Below, piece by piece: positions 1 to 7,565 of a stretch of 64,000 nt of DNA. The stretch comes from Streptomyces sp. GESEQ-35. Lineage in GTDB: Bacteria; Actinomycetota; Actinomycetes; Streptomycetales; Streptomycetaceae. The notes under the pieces are model-generated. The model saw only the letters and a list, made by a program, of their open reading frames with translations, did not search any database and was not told the origin of the DNA. The stretch spans positions 124,001 to 188,000 of the forward strand of contig NZ_JAFFSX010000010.1 of NCBI RefSeq assembly GCF_017948485.1, read 5' to 3'. A program made the translations under genes and the position numbers. Within the stretch, counting starts at the first letter, position 1. Each line of letters begins with the position of its first letter.

Positions 1-2
1 CC

Positions 3-845
3 TCCGGCGTCGACGTGAAGTTCATCGCCGACGGCACCGCCCGCGCGAGCGCCCTGCGCACCGGCGAGACCGACCTCGCCGAGGCGATCCCGGTCGCCCA
101 GGCCGCCACCCTCGACGAGGACACCCGCAAGGCGACGGCGACGACCCGGACCACGAGCCTGCTGCTCAACACCGCGTCCGGCACCTTCAAGGACGCCGAG
201 CTGCGCGCCGCCGCCCGCGAGGCCATCGACACCTCCACGCTCGCCGACGGCGTGTACGAGGGGTACGCCGACGCCGGCGCCGGCATCTACGGACCCGCCG
301 TGACCTGGGCCGAGGGCAAGCGGACACAGTCCGTCGGGCGGGTGAAGGCCGCGGCGCCCGACGGGGCGACGGTCACCATCGCCACGTACGACAACCGGCC
401 CGAACTCCCGGAAGTCGCCCAGGTGCTGAAGCAGCAGCTGGAGAAGGCCGGGTTCAAGGTGGAGCTGGAGGTGCGCGAGTACTCGCGGCTGGAGAGCGAC
501 GCGCTGGACGGGAAGTTCGACGCCGTCGTGCTCGCCCGCAACACCCTCGTCGACACCGGCGACCCTCTCGCCGTCCTCGCCAGTGACTACACCTGCGACG
601 GCGGCTACAACCTGGCACAGCTGTGCGACAAGGGCGTCGACGCGGCGGTGGCGAAGGCCGAGGGCCTCGCGGACACCGACGAGCGGCAGGACGCGGCGAT
701 GGCGGCCGAGGCGGCGGTCCTCGGCACCGACGCCGTCGTTCCGCTGGTCCACCAGCAGATCATCACCGGCGTGGGCACCTCGGTCAGCGGTGCGCTCCTC
801 GACCCGTACGAGCGCACCCTCGTCGGCACCGGCACCCGGCGCTGA
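3..845 (+). CDS. ABC transporter substrate-binding protein, family 5 (C-terminal part)
   Basis: The reading frame is open from the left edge, so only the last 280 or so residues are present. The composition and the closing region (a cysteine pair in DYTCDGGYNLAQLC, then a conserved LDPYERTLVG-like end) fit the C-terminal lobe of DppA/OppA-type solute-binding lipoproteins that capture peptides or similar solutes outside the membrane. The signal peptide and lipobox would lie off the window. Three bases after its stop comes a fused permease gene, which supports an import system. No ATPase gene follows, so it must lie upstream or elsewhere. Confidence 0.8.
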   Translation, partial: SGVDVKFIADGTARASALRTGETDLAEAIPVAQAATLDEDTRKATATTRTTSLLLNTASGTFKDAELRAAAREAIDTSTLADGVYEGYADAGAGIYGPAVTWAEGKRTQSVGRVKAAAPDGATVTIATYDNRPELPEVAQVLKQQLEKAGFKVELEVREYSRLESDALDGKFDAVVLARNTLVDTGDPLAVLASDYTCDGGYNLAQLCDKGVDAAVAKAEGLADTDERQDAAMAAEAAVLGTDAVVPLVHQQIITGVGTSVSGALLDPYERTLVGTGTRR

Positions 846-848
846 CGC

Positions 849-2591
849 ATGCGGCAGCACACGGCCACGCTCCTGTGGCGGGCCGGACTCGCGGCCGCCC
901 TGGTGTGCGCGATCGGTCTGCTGCCCTGGCTGGCGCGGACCGATCCGGCGCTCACCGTGCTCAAGGCCCGGTCAGCCGACCGTGACCCCACGCCCGAGGT
1001 GCTGGCGGACATCCGCGCCCAACTCGGCCTGGACGCCGGTCCGTTCCACCTGCTCGGCCGGTGGCTGAGCGGGCTGTGGCGCGGGGACGCGGGACGGTCG
1101 TGGCTGTCCGGCAACGAGGTCACGCCCGATGTACTCCAGGCCCTGGGCGTGTCCCTGCTGCTGATGGCGGTGGCACTCGCGGTCGCCGTCCTCACGGCCG
1201 GGGTGATCTGCGCCCGCACCCTGTCGCGCGGCCGGCGTGCGCGGCGCACGGCCGGGAGCGGCTCCGCCGTCCTGGCCGCGCTGCCCGAGTTCCTCACCGC
1301 GTCCGTGCTCGCCACCGTCGTCGGTGTCCAGCTGGGCTGGCTGCCCGCACTCGGCTGGTACGGGCCCCAGTACACGCTGCTGCCCGCACTCGCCCTCGGC
1401 CTGCCCGCCGGGGCCGTGCTCGGGCGGCTCCTCGACGACCTGCTGCCCGGCGCCTTCACCGAGCCCTGGGCGCTCGCCGCCGACGCGCGCGGAATACCCC
1501 ACGGGAGGATCGCCCGGCACGCGCTGCGCCGCTGTCTGCCCGGACTGCTGCCCAACGCCGGCCTGTTCGTGGTCGGCATGACCGGCGGCTCCGTCGCGGT
1601 GGAGCAGATCTTCGACATCCCCGGCCTCGGCCGCACTACCCTCCAGGCCGCCCTCGCCCAGGACCTGCCCGTCCTCCAGGCCGGCACGCTCGTCCTCGTC
1701 CTGCTCGCCGCCGTGGCCGCGGGCGCCGCGAGCCTCCTCACCCGCCTGCTCATCGGCCCCGCCCTGCGCGACCGCGCCCTGACCTCCCTGCACCGGCCGA
1801 CCCCGCCCGCCCGCGGCATCCTGCCCCTCGTCCACGGCGGCCTGCTCCTCGGTGTCGTGGCGCTCGGCCTGCCCCGCGACCCGCTCGCCCTCGACACCGG
1901 CGAACGACTCCAGGCGCCCTCCCCGGCCCACCCGTTCGGCACCGACGCGCTCGGCCGGGACATGCTCGCCCGCGTCGGCCACGGCGCCCTCGACACCCTG
2001 CTGCTCGCCCTCGCGATCGGCGCCGCCGCGCTGCTGACCGGCGTACTGCTCGGACTGGTGCCCCGCGTCTGCGGGCCGCTCGTCGACACCGTCAACGCCG
2101 TACCGCCGGTCCTCCTCGCGCTCCTCGTCACCGCCGTCGCGGGCAGCGGCACCCTCACGCCCGCGCTCGCCGTGGGCGCCGTCGCCTGGGCGCCGCTGGC
2201 CGCCCACACCTCCGCGCTGCTGCGGCAGGAACGCGCCGCCCTCCACATCACCGCCACCCGCGGCCTCGGCGCCGACCGCTGGTACCTGCTCCGCCACGAC
2301 CTTCTCCCCGCCGTCCTCCCGCCCGTCACCCGGCACGCCCTGCTGCGGCTGCCCGGCACCGCGCTGGCCCTCGCCTCGCTCGCCTTCCTCGGCCTCGGCG
2401 CGCAGCCGCCCGACCCGGAGTGGGGCCTGCTGCTCGCCGAGAACCAGCCCTACGCCGAACGCGCTCCGTGGGCGGTCCTCGCCCCCGCCGCCGTGCTCGC
2501 CCTGCTCGGCGCGCTCGCGGTGACCGCGGCCCGAGGGGTGTCCATCACGCGGAAAAGGGAGTTGGCCGAGTCCGTGACGGAGGCCCGGTGA
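849..2591 (+). CDS. ABC transporter permease, fused DppB-DppC type
   Basis: This 580-residue protein carries two complete binding-protein-dependent permease units in one chain. The first unit spans about residues 70-310, with its EAA-like loop near 205-240 (EPWALAADARGIPHGR) and the DIPGLGRTTLQAAL segment. The second begins with the DppC hallmark HPFGTDALGRD near 361 and has its EAA loop near 467-495 (ITATRGLGADRWY). In most Dpp/Opp systems these are two separate proteins, so this is a natural fusion of the whole channel. It follows the binding-protein gene by 3 bases and overlaps the next gene by 4 bases (GTGA). The substrate is not evident; peptide, nickel or similar are family possibilities. 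Confidence 0.88.
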   Translation: MRQHTATLLWRAGLAAALVCAIGLLPWLARTDPALTVLKARSADRDPTPEVLADIRAQLGLDAGPFHLLGRWLSGLWRGDAGRSWLSGNEVTPDVLQALGVSLLLMAVALAVAVLTAGVICARTLSRGRRARRTAGSGSAVLAALPEFLTASVLATVVGVQLGWLPALGWYGPQYTLLPALALGLPAGAVLGRLLDDLLPGAFTEPWALAADARGIPHGRIARHALRRCLPGLLPNAGLFVVGMTGGSVAVEQIFDIPGLGRTTLQAALAQDLPVLQAGTLVLVLLAAVAAGAASLLTRLLIGPALRDRALTSLHRPTPPARGILPLVHGGLLLGVVALGLPRDPLALDTGERLQAPSPAHPFGTDALGRDMLARVGHGALDTLLLALAIGAAALLTGVLLGLVPRVCGPLVDTVNAVPPVLLALLVTAVAGSGTLTPALAVGAVAWAPLAAHTSALLRQERAALHITATRGLGADRWYLLRHDLLPAVLPPVTRHALLRLPGTALALASLAFLGLGAQPPDPEWGLLLAENQPYAERAPWAVLAPAAVLALLGALAVTAARGVSITRKRELAESVTEAR

Positions 2592-3916
2592 CCGCAGGGA
2601 CAACCGCCCGTCTCTCACCTCTGCTCCACCTGCTGATCCTCACCCAACTCGCCTTCAACATCGGCTTCTTCGCCGTCCTGCCCTTCCTGGCCGAGCACCT
2701 GGGGCAGTCGATCGGCCTGGCGGGCTGGCTGGTCGGCTTCGTGCTGGGCCTCAGAACCTTCAGCCAGCAGGGGCTGTTCGTGGTGGGCGGGGCGCTGGCC
2801 GACCGGTACGGCATCCGGCCCGTGGTGCTCGCGGGCTGTGCGCTGCGTATCGCCGGGTTCGCCTGGCTCGGGTACGCGCACAAGACCTGGGCCGTCGTCT
2901 GCGCCGTGCTGCTCATCGGGTTCGCCGCCGCCCTGTTCTCGCCCGCCGTGGAGTCCGAGGTCGCCCGGCAGGCCGTGGTGTGGGAGGAGTCGGGCGGCGG
3001 CTCCCGAACCCGCGTGCTGGCGCTGTTCACCGTGGCCGGGCAGGCCGGGGCGTTCGTGGGGCCGCTGCTCGGCGGGCTGCTGCTGTCGGTGGACTTCCGT
3101 ACGGTCTGCCTGGCCGGAGCGGGCATCTTCGTCCTCGTCCTCGCCGGGCACGCGTGGCTGCTGCCGCAGCACATCCCGGGACGCTCCCGCGTCGCACTCC
3201 GCGGCGGCATGAAGCTGCTGCTCCGCAACCGCCCCTTCCTGGCACTGTGCTGCGGATACGGCGCCTATCTGCTCGCCTACAACCAGCTCTACCTGGCCCT
3301 GCCCGCCGAGGTGGAGCGCGCGGCCGGTTCGCAGGCGCCGCTGGCCTGGCTGTTCGCACTGTCGTCGCTGCTGGTGGTGACCGCCCAGCTGCCGGTCACC
3401 CGCTGGGTGGGGGAGCGGCTGAGCGGGCCGGGCGCAGTCGGCTGCGGTGCGGCAGCGCCCCGAAGGGGCGCGGGGAACTGCGCGACCGGCCACGACGATG
3501 CCGCAGACGAAAGACGGCACATCGCGGCACTTCCACCAGAGCGTGTAGCAATGCGCCGGTCGATGGTGACCGGACTGCTGCTGATCGCCGCCGGGTTCGC
3601 GGTCGTCGCCGCCGCCCGGCCGGCCGGCTGGACCGGCACCGCGGGGCTGCTGCCCGCGGCGGGCTTCGTCGTGCTGCTCACCCTCGGGCAGATGCTCGTC
3701 GCCCCTGTCGCCCGGGCCTGGGTCCCCGACCTCGCGGAGGAAGGGCGGCTCGGCCTGTACACCGGGGCGCTCTCGTCGGTCTCCGGTCTGATCGTGCTGG
3801 CCGGCAGCTCGGCGACGGGCGCCCTGCTCGACACCGGGCTGCACCCGGCCGTGCCCTGGCTGGTGCTGGCCGCCGTACCGGTCACGGCGATCGGACTGCT
3901 GCCGCGCCGCACCTGA
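2588..3916 (+). CDS. MFS transporter containing a repeat-derived insertion
   Basis: A 442-residue multi-pass protein. The GTG start at 2588 overlaps the upstream stop (GTGA). The N-terminal half has the usual MFS segments, including LADRYGIRP in the loop between helices 2 and 3. About 39 residues near 283-321, between the seventh and eighth helices, are not MFS-like: they are Cys/Ala/Arg/Gly-rich and translate the dispersed GC-hairpin repeat at about 3434-3550. The frame is kept on both sides, so the gene still reads through. Whether the transporter still works is unknown; a cytoplasmic or periplasmic loop may tolerate the insert. The substrate is unknown. The 3' end nearly touches the convergent phosphatidyltransferase gene. 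Confidence 0.82.
   Translation: MTAGTTARLSPLLHLLILTQLAFNIGFFAVLPFLAEHLGQSIGLAGWLVGFVLGLRTFSQQGLFVVGGALADRYGIRPVVLAGCALRIAGFAWLGYAHKTWAVVCAVLLIGFAAALFSPAVESEVARQAVVWEESGGGSRTRVLALFTVAGQAGAFVGPLLGGLLLSVDFRTVCLAGAGIFVLVLAGHAWLLPQHIPGRSRVALRGGMKLLLRNRPFLALCCGYGAYLLAYNQLYLALPAEVERAAGSQAPLAWLFALSSLLVVTAQLPVTRWVGERLSGPGAVGCGAAAPRRGAGNCATGHDDAADERRHIAALPPERVAMRRSMVTGLLLIAAGFAVVAAARPAGWTGTAGLLPAAGFVVLLTLGQMLVAPVARAWVPDLAEEGRLGLYTGALSSVSGLIVLAGSSATGALLDTGLHPAVPWLVLAAVPVTAIGLLPRRT
3434..3550. repeat. Dispersed GC-hairpin repeat inserted in an MFS gene (copy 1)
   Basis: The core at about 3453-3497 contains a perfect hairpin, GCGCCCC-GAA-GGGGCGC (3455-3471), followed by GGGGAACTGCGCGACCGGCC. The same block, in the other orientation, recurs at 18021-18073 and 55783-55830. 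The outer limits are estimated from where normal transporter sequence stops and resumes. A 117-base length (39 codons) would explain why the frame is kept. Confidence 0.75.
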
Positions 3917-3924
3917 CCGGTCAG
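3913..3924. other. Palindrome spanning two convergent stop codons
   Basis: CTGACCGGTCAG is a perfect 12-base palindrome that contains the stop codon of the MFS gene and, on the other strand, the stop of the phosphatidyltransferase gene. Only 4 bases separate the genes, so it may serve as a short bidirectional end signal. It lacks a U-run, so this is tentative. Confidence 0.35.
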
Positions 3925-4721
3925 CTCGCGACGAGTTCGGGCTGCGAGAGCACTTCCTGCTCCGACTGCTCCGATACGGATACGTCCTTCTGCTCCGGTA
4001 CGTCCTCGATCCGCGACGTCCGCCACAGCCACAGCACGTCCCGCCCGAACGACCACACCAGCAGCCCCAGCGCCAGCGCGACGACCCCGAAGGCCGCCGC
4101 GTACGGCAGCAGACCCGAGGCGCCCGTCAGCAGGAACACGCCCTGGAGCGCGGCCACCGTCTTGCGGGCGGTGCTCGGCGGCAGCTCGGCGTTGAGCCAC
4201 GGCCAGACGCGGGCCGCGGCGACGAAGGCGTAGCGCATTCCGCCGATCAGCAGCACCCACGGACCCAGCGACATCGACAGGTACACGCTGAGCACCAGGA
4301 TCAGAAACGCGTCGACCTCCATGTCGAAGCGGGCGCCGAGCGGTGTCGAGGTGCCGGTGCGGCGGGCGACCTTGCCGTCGACGCCGTCCAGGATCAGCGC
4401 CACCGCCGTCAGACCGACGAAGAGCGTGACCGGCGGGGAGCTCTCGAAGGAGTCCGCGACCAGGGCCGTGATCCCGCCGACGAGGATGGAGCGGCCCAGG
4501 GTGACGCGGTTGGCGGGTCCGAAGGACTGCAATCGGGACCTGTGGAGGGCCCGGGAGAGTACCGCCCAGGTGGCGATGGCGAACGCGAGTCCGGTCAGCC
4601 AGCCCGCAGGCCCCATCCCGATCGCCGTGCCGAGCAGGGTGAGCAAAAGGATCTGCACACCCGCTCCCACAGCGGTCTCCTGCTGGACGAGCCTCGCGTC
4701 ATAAGTGTGGTTCAGGGCCAC
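3921..4721 (-). CDS. CDP-alcohol phosphatidyltransferase family protein
   Basis: A 266-residue membrane enzyme. It carries the full family signature DxxDG-xx-AR-x8-G-xxx-D-xxx-D from D112 to D137 (DGVDGKVARR then GARFDMEVD), which binds CDP-alcohol and metal. Such enzymes replace CMP by an alcohol to make phospholipids. About six hydrophobic segments surround it. The start was set at GTG 4721 because GGAGGA precedes it by a normal distance; upstream in-frame extension is non-hydrophobic and overlaps the divergent dehydrogenase. In S. coelicolor the corresponding gene, from memory, lies beside the PTPS/GTP cyclohydrolase locus, so the alcohol acceptor may be a product of that locus. The substrate cannot be told from sequence. 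Confidence 0.85.
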   Translation of the reverse strand: MALNHTYDARLVQQETAVGAGVQILLLTLLGTAIGMGPAGWLTGLAFAIATWAVLSRALHRSRLQSFGPANRVTLGRSILVGGITALVADSFESSPPVTLFVGLTAVALILDGVDGKVARRTGTSTPLGARFDMEVDAFLILVLSVYLSMSLGPWVLLIGGMRYAFVAAARVWPWLNAELPPSTARKTVAALQGVFLLTGASGLLPYAAAFGVVALALGLLVWSFGRDVLWLWRTSRIEDVPEQKDVSVSEQSEQEVLSQPELVAS

Positions 4722-4830
4722 CGAACATTCCTCCGGCCGTGTGACAGAGTCGATCAACGCCGCTACGTTGTGCGCGGCCTGTGCACCTCTCCGTACGTGA
4801 GCAGCTTCCCGATCGTTCAGGAGGATTCCG

Positions 4831-5814
4831 ATGAACCGCACCGCACGCGCCTTCTGGATCGACTCGCCTGGGCGCGGTGGGATACGCGAGGTGGACCTGC
4901 CCGGATGCGCCGCGGACGAAGTACTGGTACGCACGCTCTTCTCCGGGGTGAGCCGCGGCACCGAGACGCTCGTCTTCCGCGGCGGCGTGCCCGAGAGCCA
5001 GCACGCGGCCATGCGGGCCCCCTTCCAGGAGGGCGACTTCCCCGGCCCGGTGAAGTACGGCTACCTCAACGTCGGCGTCGTGGAGGAGGGACCGGCGGCA
5101 CTGGTCGGCCGTACGGTCTTCTGCCTCTATCCGCATCAGACGCGGTACGTCGTTCCGGCCGCCGCCGTCACCGTGGTTCCGGAGTCGGTGCCCGCCTCCC
5201 GTGCCGTGCTGGCCGGCACCGTGGAGACCGCCGTGAACGCCCTGTGGGACGCGGCGCCTCTGATCGGCGACCGGATCGCCGTGGTCGGCGGTGGCATGGT
5301 CGGCTCCTCGGTGGCCGCGCTGCTGGCCCGCTTTCCCGGCGTACGCGTCCAACTGGTCGACGCCGACCCGGGGCGCGCCAAGGTCGCCGAAGCACTCGGT
5401 GTGGACTTCGCGGCCCCCGCGGACGCCCTCGGCGACTGCGACCTGGTCGTCCACGCCAGCGCCACCGAACAGGGCCTCGCCCGCTCCCTCGAACTCCTCA
5501 CCGCCGAGGGCACGGTCCTCGAACTGAGCTGGTACGGCGACCGGCAGATCAGTCTCCCGCTCGGCGAGGCCTTCCACTCCCGGCGCCTGGTCATCCGCAG
5601 CAGCCAGGTCGGCACCGTCTCCCCGGCCCGCCGTGCCAGCCGTACGTACGCCGACCGGCTCGCCCTCGCCCTGGACCTGCTCGCCGACCCCGCCCTCGAC
5701 GCCCTCCTCACCGGAGAGTGCGCCTTCGAGGAACTCCCGGATGTGCTGCCGCGGCTCGCCTCCGGGGAGATCCCGGCGCTATGCCACCTGGTCCGCTACG
5801 GCGACTCGGCCTGA
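4831..5814 (+). CDS. MDR-family (zinc-dehydrogenase-like) oxidoreductase
   Basis: A 327-residue medium-chain dehydrogenase/reductase relative. It has a GroES-like N-terminal half and a nucleotide-binding Rossmann half beginning at DRIAVVGGGMVGSSVAALLA (about residues 149-168). The usual catalytic-zinc motif (GHE with an early Cys) is not visible; instead the sequence reads SGVSRGTETLVFRGG, as in BchC-like or other zinc-free members. It would therefore be an NAD(P)H-dependent reductase or dehydrogenase of unknown substrate. CAGGAGG sits well placed before the ATG. It is divergent from the phosphatidyltransferase and lies 150 bases upstream of the PTPS-like gene, in the same direction, within the GTP-derived locus. 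Confidence 0.82.
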   Translation: MNRTARAFWIDSPGRGGIREVDLPGCAADEVLVRTLFSGVSRGTETLVFRGGVPESQHAAMRAPFQEGDFPGPVKYGYLNVGVVEEGPAALVGRTVFCLYPHQTRYVVPAAAVTVVPESVPASRAVLAGTVETAVNALWDAAPLIGDRIAVVGGGMVGSSVAALLARFPGVRVQLVDADPGRAKVAEALGVDFAAPADALGDCDLVVHASATEQGLARSLELLTAEGTVLELSWYGDRQISLPLGEAFHSRRLVIRSSQVGTVSPARRASRTYADRLALALDLLADPALDALLTGECAFEELPDVLPRLASGEIPALCHLVRYGDSA

Positions 5815-5910
5815 CGAATCGTTCAATCCGGTTCGGCGGGAGCGCCTGACCTCCCAAAAAGGGGAACAGGTGGCTGAACAAGGAATGGCAGGGAGCCGTA
5901 CTACACGACA

Positions 5911-5934
5911 TCCTCGACAGCGATCTGTCGAGGA
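5911..5934 (+). terminator. Perfect 10-bp hairpin upstream of the PTPS-like gene
   Basis: TCCTCGACAG-CGAT-CTGTCGAGGA forms a perfect 10-base-pair stem with a four-base loop. It lies 96 bases past the dehydrogenase stop and 30 bases before the TTG start of the next gene. No U-run follows, so it may be an attenuator, an RNA-stability element or an operator rather than a simple terminator. Confidence 0.45.
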
Positions 5935-5964
5935 CCAGACGCGCCGCACCTGGAGGGTCGTCCG

Positions 5965-6363
5965 TTGTTCAGCATCACCGTCCGCGATCACATCATGATC
6001 GCCCACAGCTTCCGCGGCGAGGTCTTCGGACCCGCGCAGCGCCTGCACGGAGCGACGTTCCTGGTGGACGCCACGTTCCGGCGCGAGCAGCTGGACGATG
6101 ACAACATCGTCGTCGACATCGGACTGGCGACCCAGGAGCTCGGTGCAGTCGTCAGCGAGCTGAACTACAGAAACCTCGACAACGAGCCCGACTTCGCCGG
6201 GATCAACACCTCCACGGAGTTTCTGGCCAAGGTCATCGCCGACCGGCTCGCCGAGCGGATCCACAAGGGAGCGCTCGGCGAGGGCGCCAAGGGTCTCGCG
6301 GGCCTGACCGTGGCGCTGCACGAGTCGCATGTCGCCTGGGCGAGTTACGAGCGTGCCCTGTGA
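5965..6363 (+). CDS. 6-pyruvoyltetrahydropterin synthase homologue lacking zinc ligands and catalytic Cys
   Basis: A 132-residue T-fold protein. The start is TTG at 5965, preceded by GGAGGG. True PTPS/QueD enzymes bind zinc with three histidines, the last two in an HGH motif, and use a cysteine four residues before it. Here H14 and H28 are present but the motif reads LHGA (A30), the cysteine position is A24, and the protein has no cysteine at all. The pterin-anchoring glutamate (E120 in LHESHVAW) is kept. This matches the published S. coelicolor homologue SCO6650 (recalled), whose structure lacks zinc and the catalytic triad, has no PTPS activity, but keeps a pterin-like binding site. It overlaps the next gene by 4 bases. 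The reaction is unknown. Confidence 0.88.
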   Translation: MFSITVRDHIMIAHSFRGEVFGPAQRLHGATFLVDATFRREQLDDDNIVVDIGLATQELGAVVSELNYRNLDNEPDFAGINTSTEFLAKVIADRLAERIHKGALGEGAKGLAGLTVALHESHVAWASYERAL

Positions 6364-7565
6364 CCGACACGACCATCGAGCCCACCACCGGTAGGGCTCT
6401 GGAGCCCACGCGGCTCGACTACGTACCCGTGCAGAACTCCGCCCTCCAGACCGCGGAGATCATCCCCATGTCCCTGCGCTCCGTGCACTTCGTCATGCCG
6501 GGCGGCGTCGACGACCCGGCCCAGCCGAGCGGCGGCAACGCCTATGACCGGCGGGTGAGTCTGGATCTGTCGGCCTTCGGCTGGCAGGTCGAGAAGCACA
6601 CCGTGGACGGCAGCTGGCCCCGGCCGGGGGCGGGCGCGCGTGAGGAACTCGCGCACACACTGCGGCAGTTGCCCGACGACACCGTCGTACTCCTCGACGG
6701 CCTGGTCGCCTGCGGCGTCCCCGAGATCATCGTCCCGGAGGCCGAACGCCTGCACCTCGCCGTCCTCGTCCACCTCCCGCTCGGCGACGAGCGGGGTCTC
6801 GCGCCCGCCGTGGCCGCGGAGCTGGACGCCAGGGAACGTACGGTGCTGCGGGCGGTCCCGGCGGTGATCGCCACGTCCGACTGGGCCGTCCGCCGCCTGG
6901 TCTCCCACCACGGGCTCGCCCCCGAGCGGGTCCATGTCGCCGCCCCCGGCGCCGACATCGCCCCCCTCGCCTCCGGCACGGACGGCGTCTCCCGGCTGCT
7001 GTGCGTCGCCGCGGTGACGCCGCGCAAGGGACAGCACCGGCTGGTGGAGGCGCTGGCCGCGGTGGCCGACCTGCCGTGGAGCTGCGTGTGCGTGGGCGGT
7101 CTCGGCCACGATCCGGAGTACGTGGCCGGACTCCGGTCCCTGATCGCCCGGTACGGCCTGGAGGACCGGCTGATACTGGCGGGACCGCGGGCCGGCGCCG
7201 AGCTCGACGCGAGCTATGCCACCGCCGACCTGATGGTCCTCACCTCCTATGCCGAGACCTACGGCATGGCGGTGACTGAGGCACTGGCGCGCGGCATCCC
7301 GGTACTGGCGACGGACGTCGGCGGCCTCCCGGAGGCGGTCGGCCGCGCACCCGACGGCGGTGTGCCCGGCATCCTCGTCCCACCGGAAGACCCCCTGGCC
7401 CTCGCCGCCGAGCTGCGCGGCTGGTTCGGGGAGGCCGATGTACGACGCCGCCTGAAGGCGGCCGCCCGAGGACGGCGCGCCGCCCTCGACGGCTGGGCCA
7501 CCACGGCCCGCAGCCTGGCCGCTGTGCTGGGCCGACTGCCGAACGAACCCAGGAGGGCGGCATGA
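6360..7565 (+). CDS. Glycosyltransferase, GT4 family
   Basis: A 401-residue GT-B fold protein. The C-terminal donor domain has AVTPRKGQHRLVEAL near 220 and the E-x7-E signature AETYGMAVTEALARG near 298-312, typical of retaining family 4 enzymes using nucleotide sugars. The first 45 residues are a polar extension. GTG 6360 overlaps the PTPS-like stop (GTGA), and the gene in turn overlaps the methyltransferase by 4 bases, so the three are likely translated together. The natural inference is that it glycosylates the product of the PTPS-like/GTP cyclohydrolase pathway; the acceptor is unproven. Confidence 0.85.
   Translation: MTDTTIEPTTGRALEPTRLDYVPVQNSALQTAEIIPMSLRSVHFVMPGGVDDPAQPSGGNAYDRRVSLDLSAFGWQVEKHTVDGSWPRPGAGAREELAHTLRQLPDDTVVLLDGLVACGVPEIIVPEAERLHLAVLVHLPLGDERGLAPAVAAELDARERTVLRAVPAVIATSDWAVRRLVSHHGLAPERVHVAAPGADIAPLASGTDGVSRLLCVAAVTPRKGQHRLVEALAAVADLPWSCVCVGGLGHDPEYVAGLRSLIARYGLEDRLILAGPRAGAELDASYATADLMVLTSYAETYGMAVTEALARGIPVLATDVGGLPEAVGRAPDGGVPGILVPPEDPLALAAELRGWFGEADVRRRLKAAARGRRAALDGWATTARSLAAVLGRLPNEPRRAA

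Noticed and set aside
605..2618. Two long minus-strand open frames (584 and 548 codons) opposite the ABC permease.
   Set aside because: They are antisense shadows of a well-supported gene, with Arg/Ser/Gly-rich composition and no motif; long chance frames are normal at this GC content.
3434..3550. A classical insertion sequence in the MFS gene.
   Set aside because: It is only about 117 bases, without a transposase frame or clear terminal inverted repeats; a small REP/MITE-like repeat fits better.
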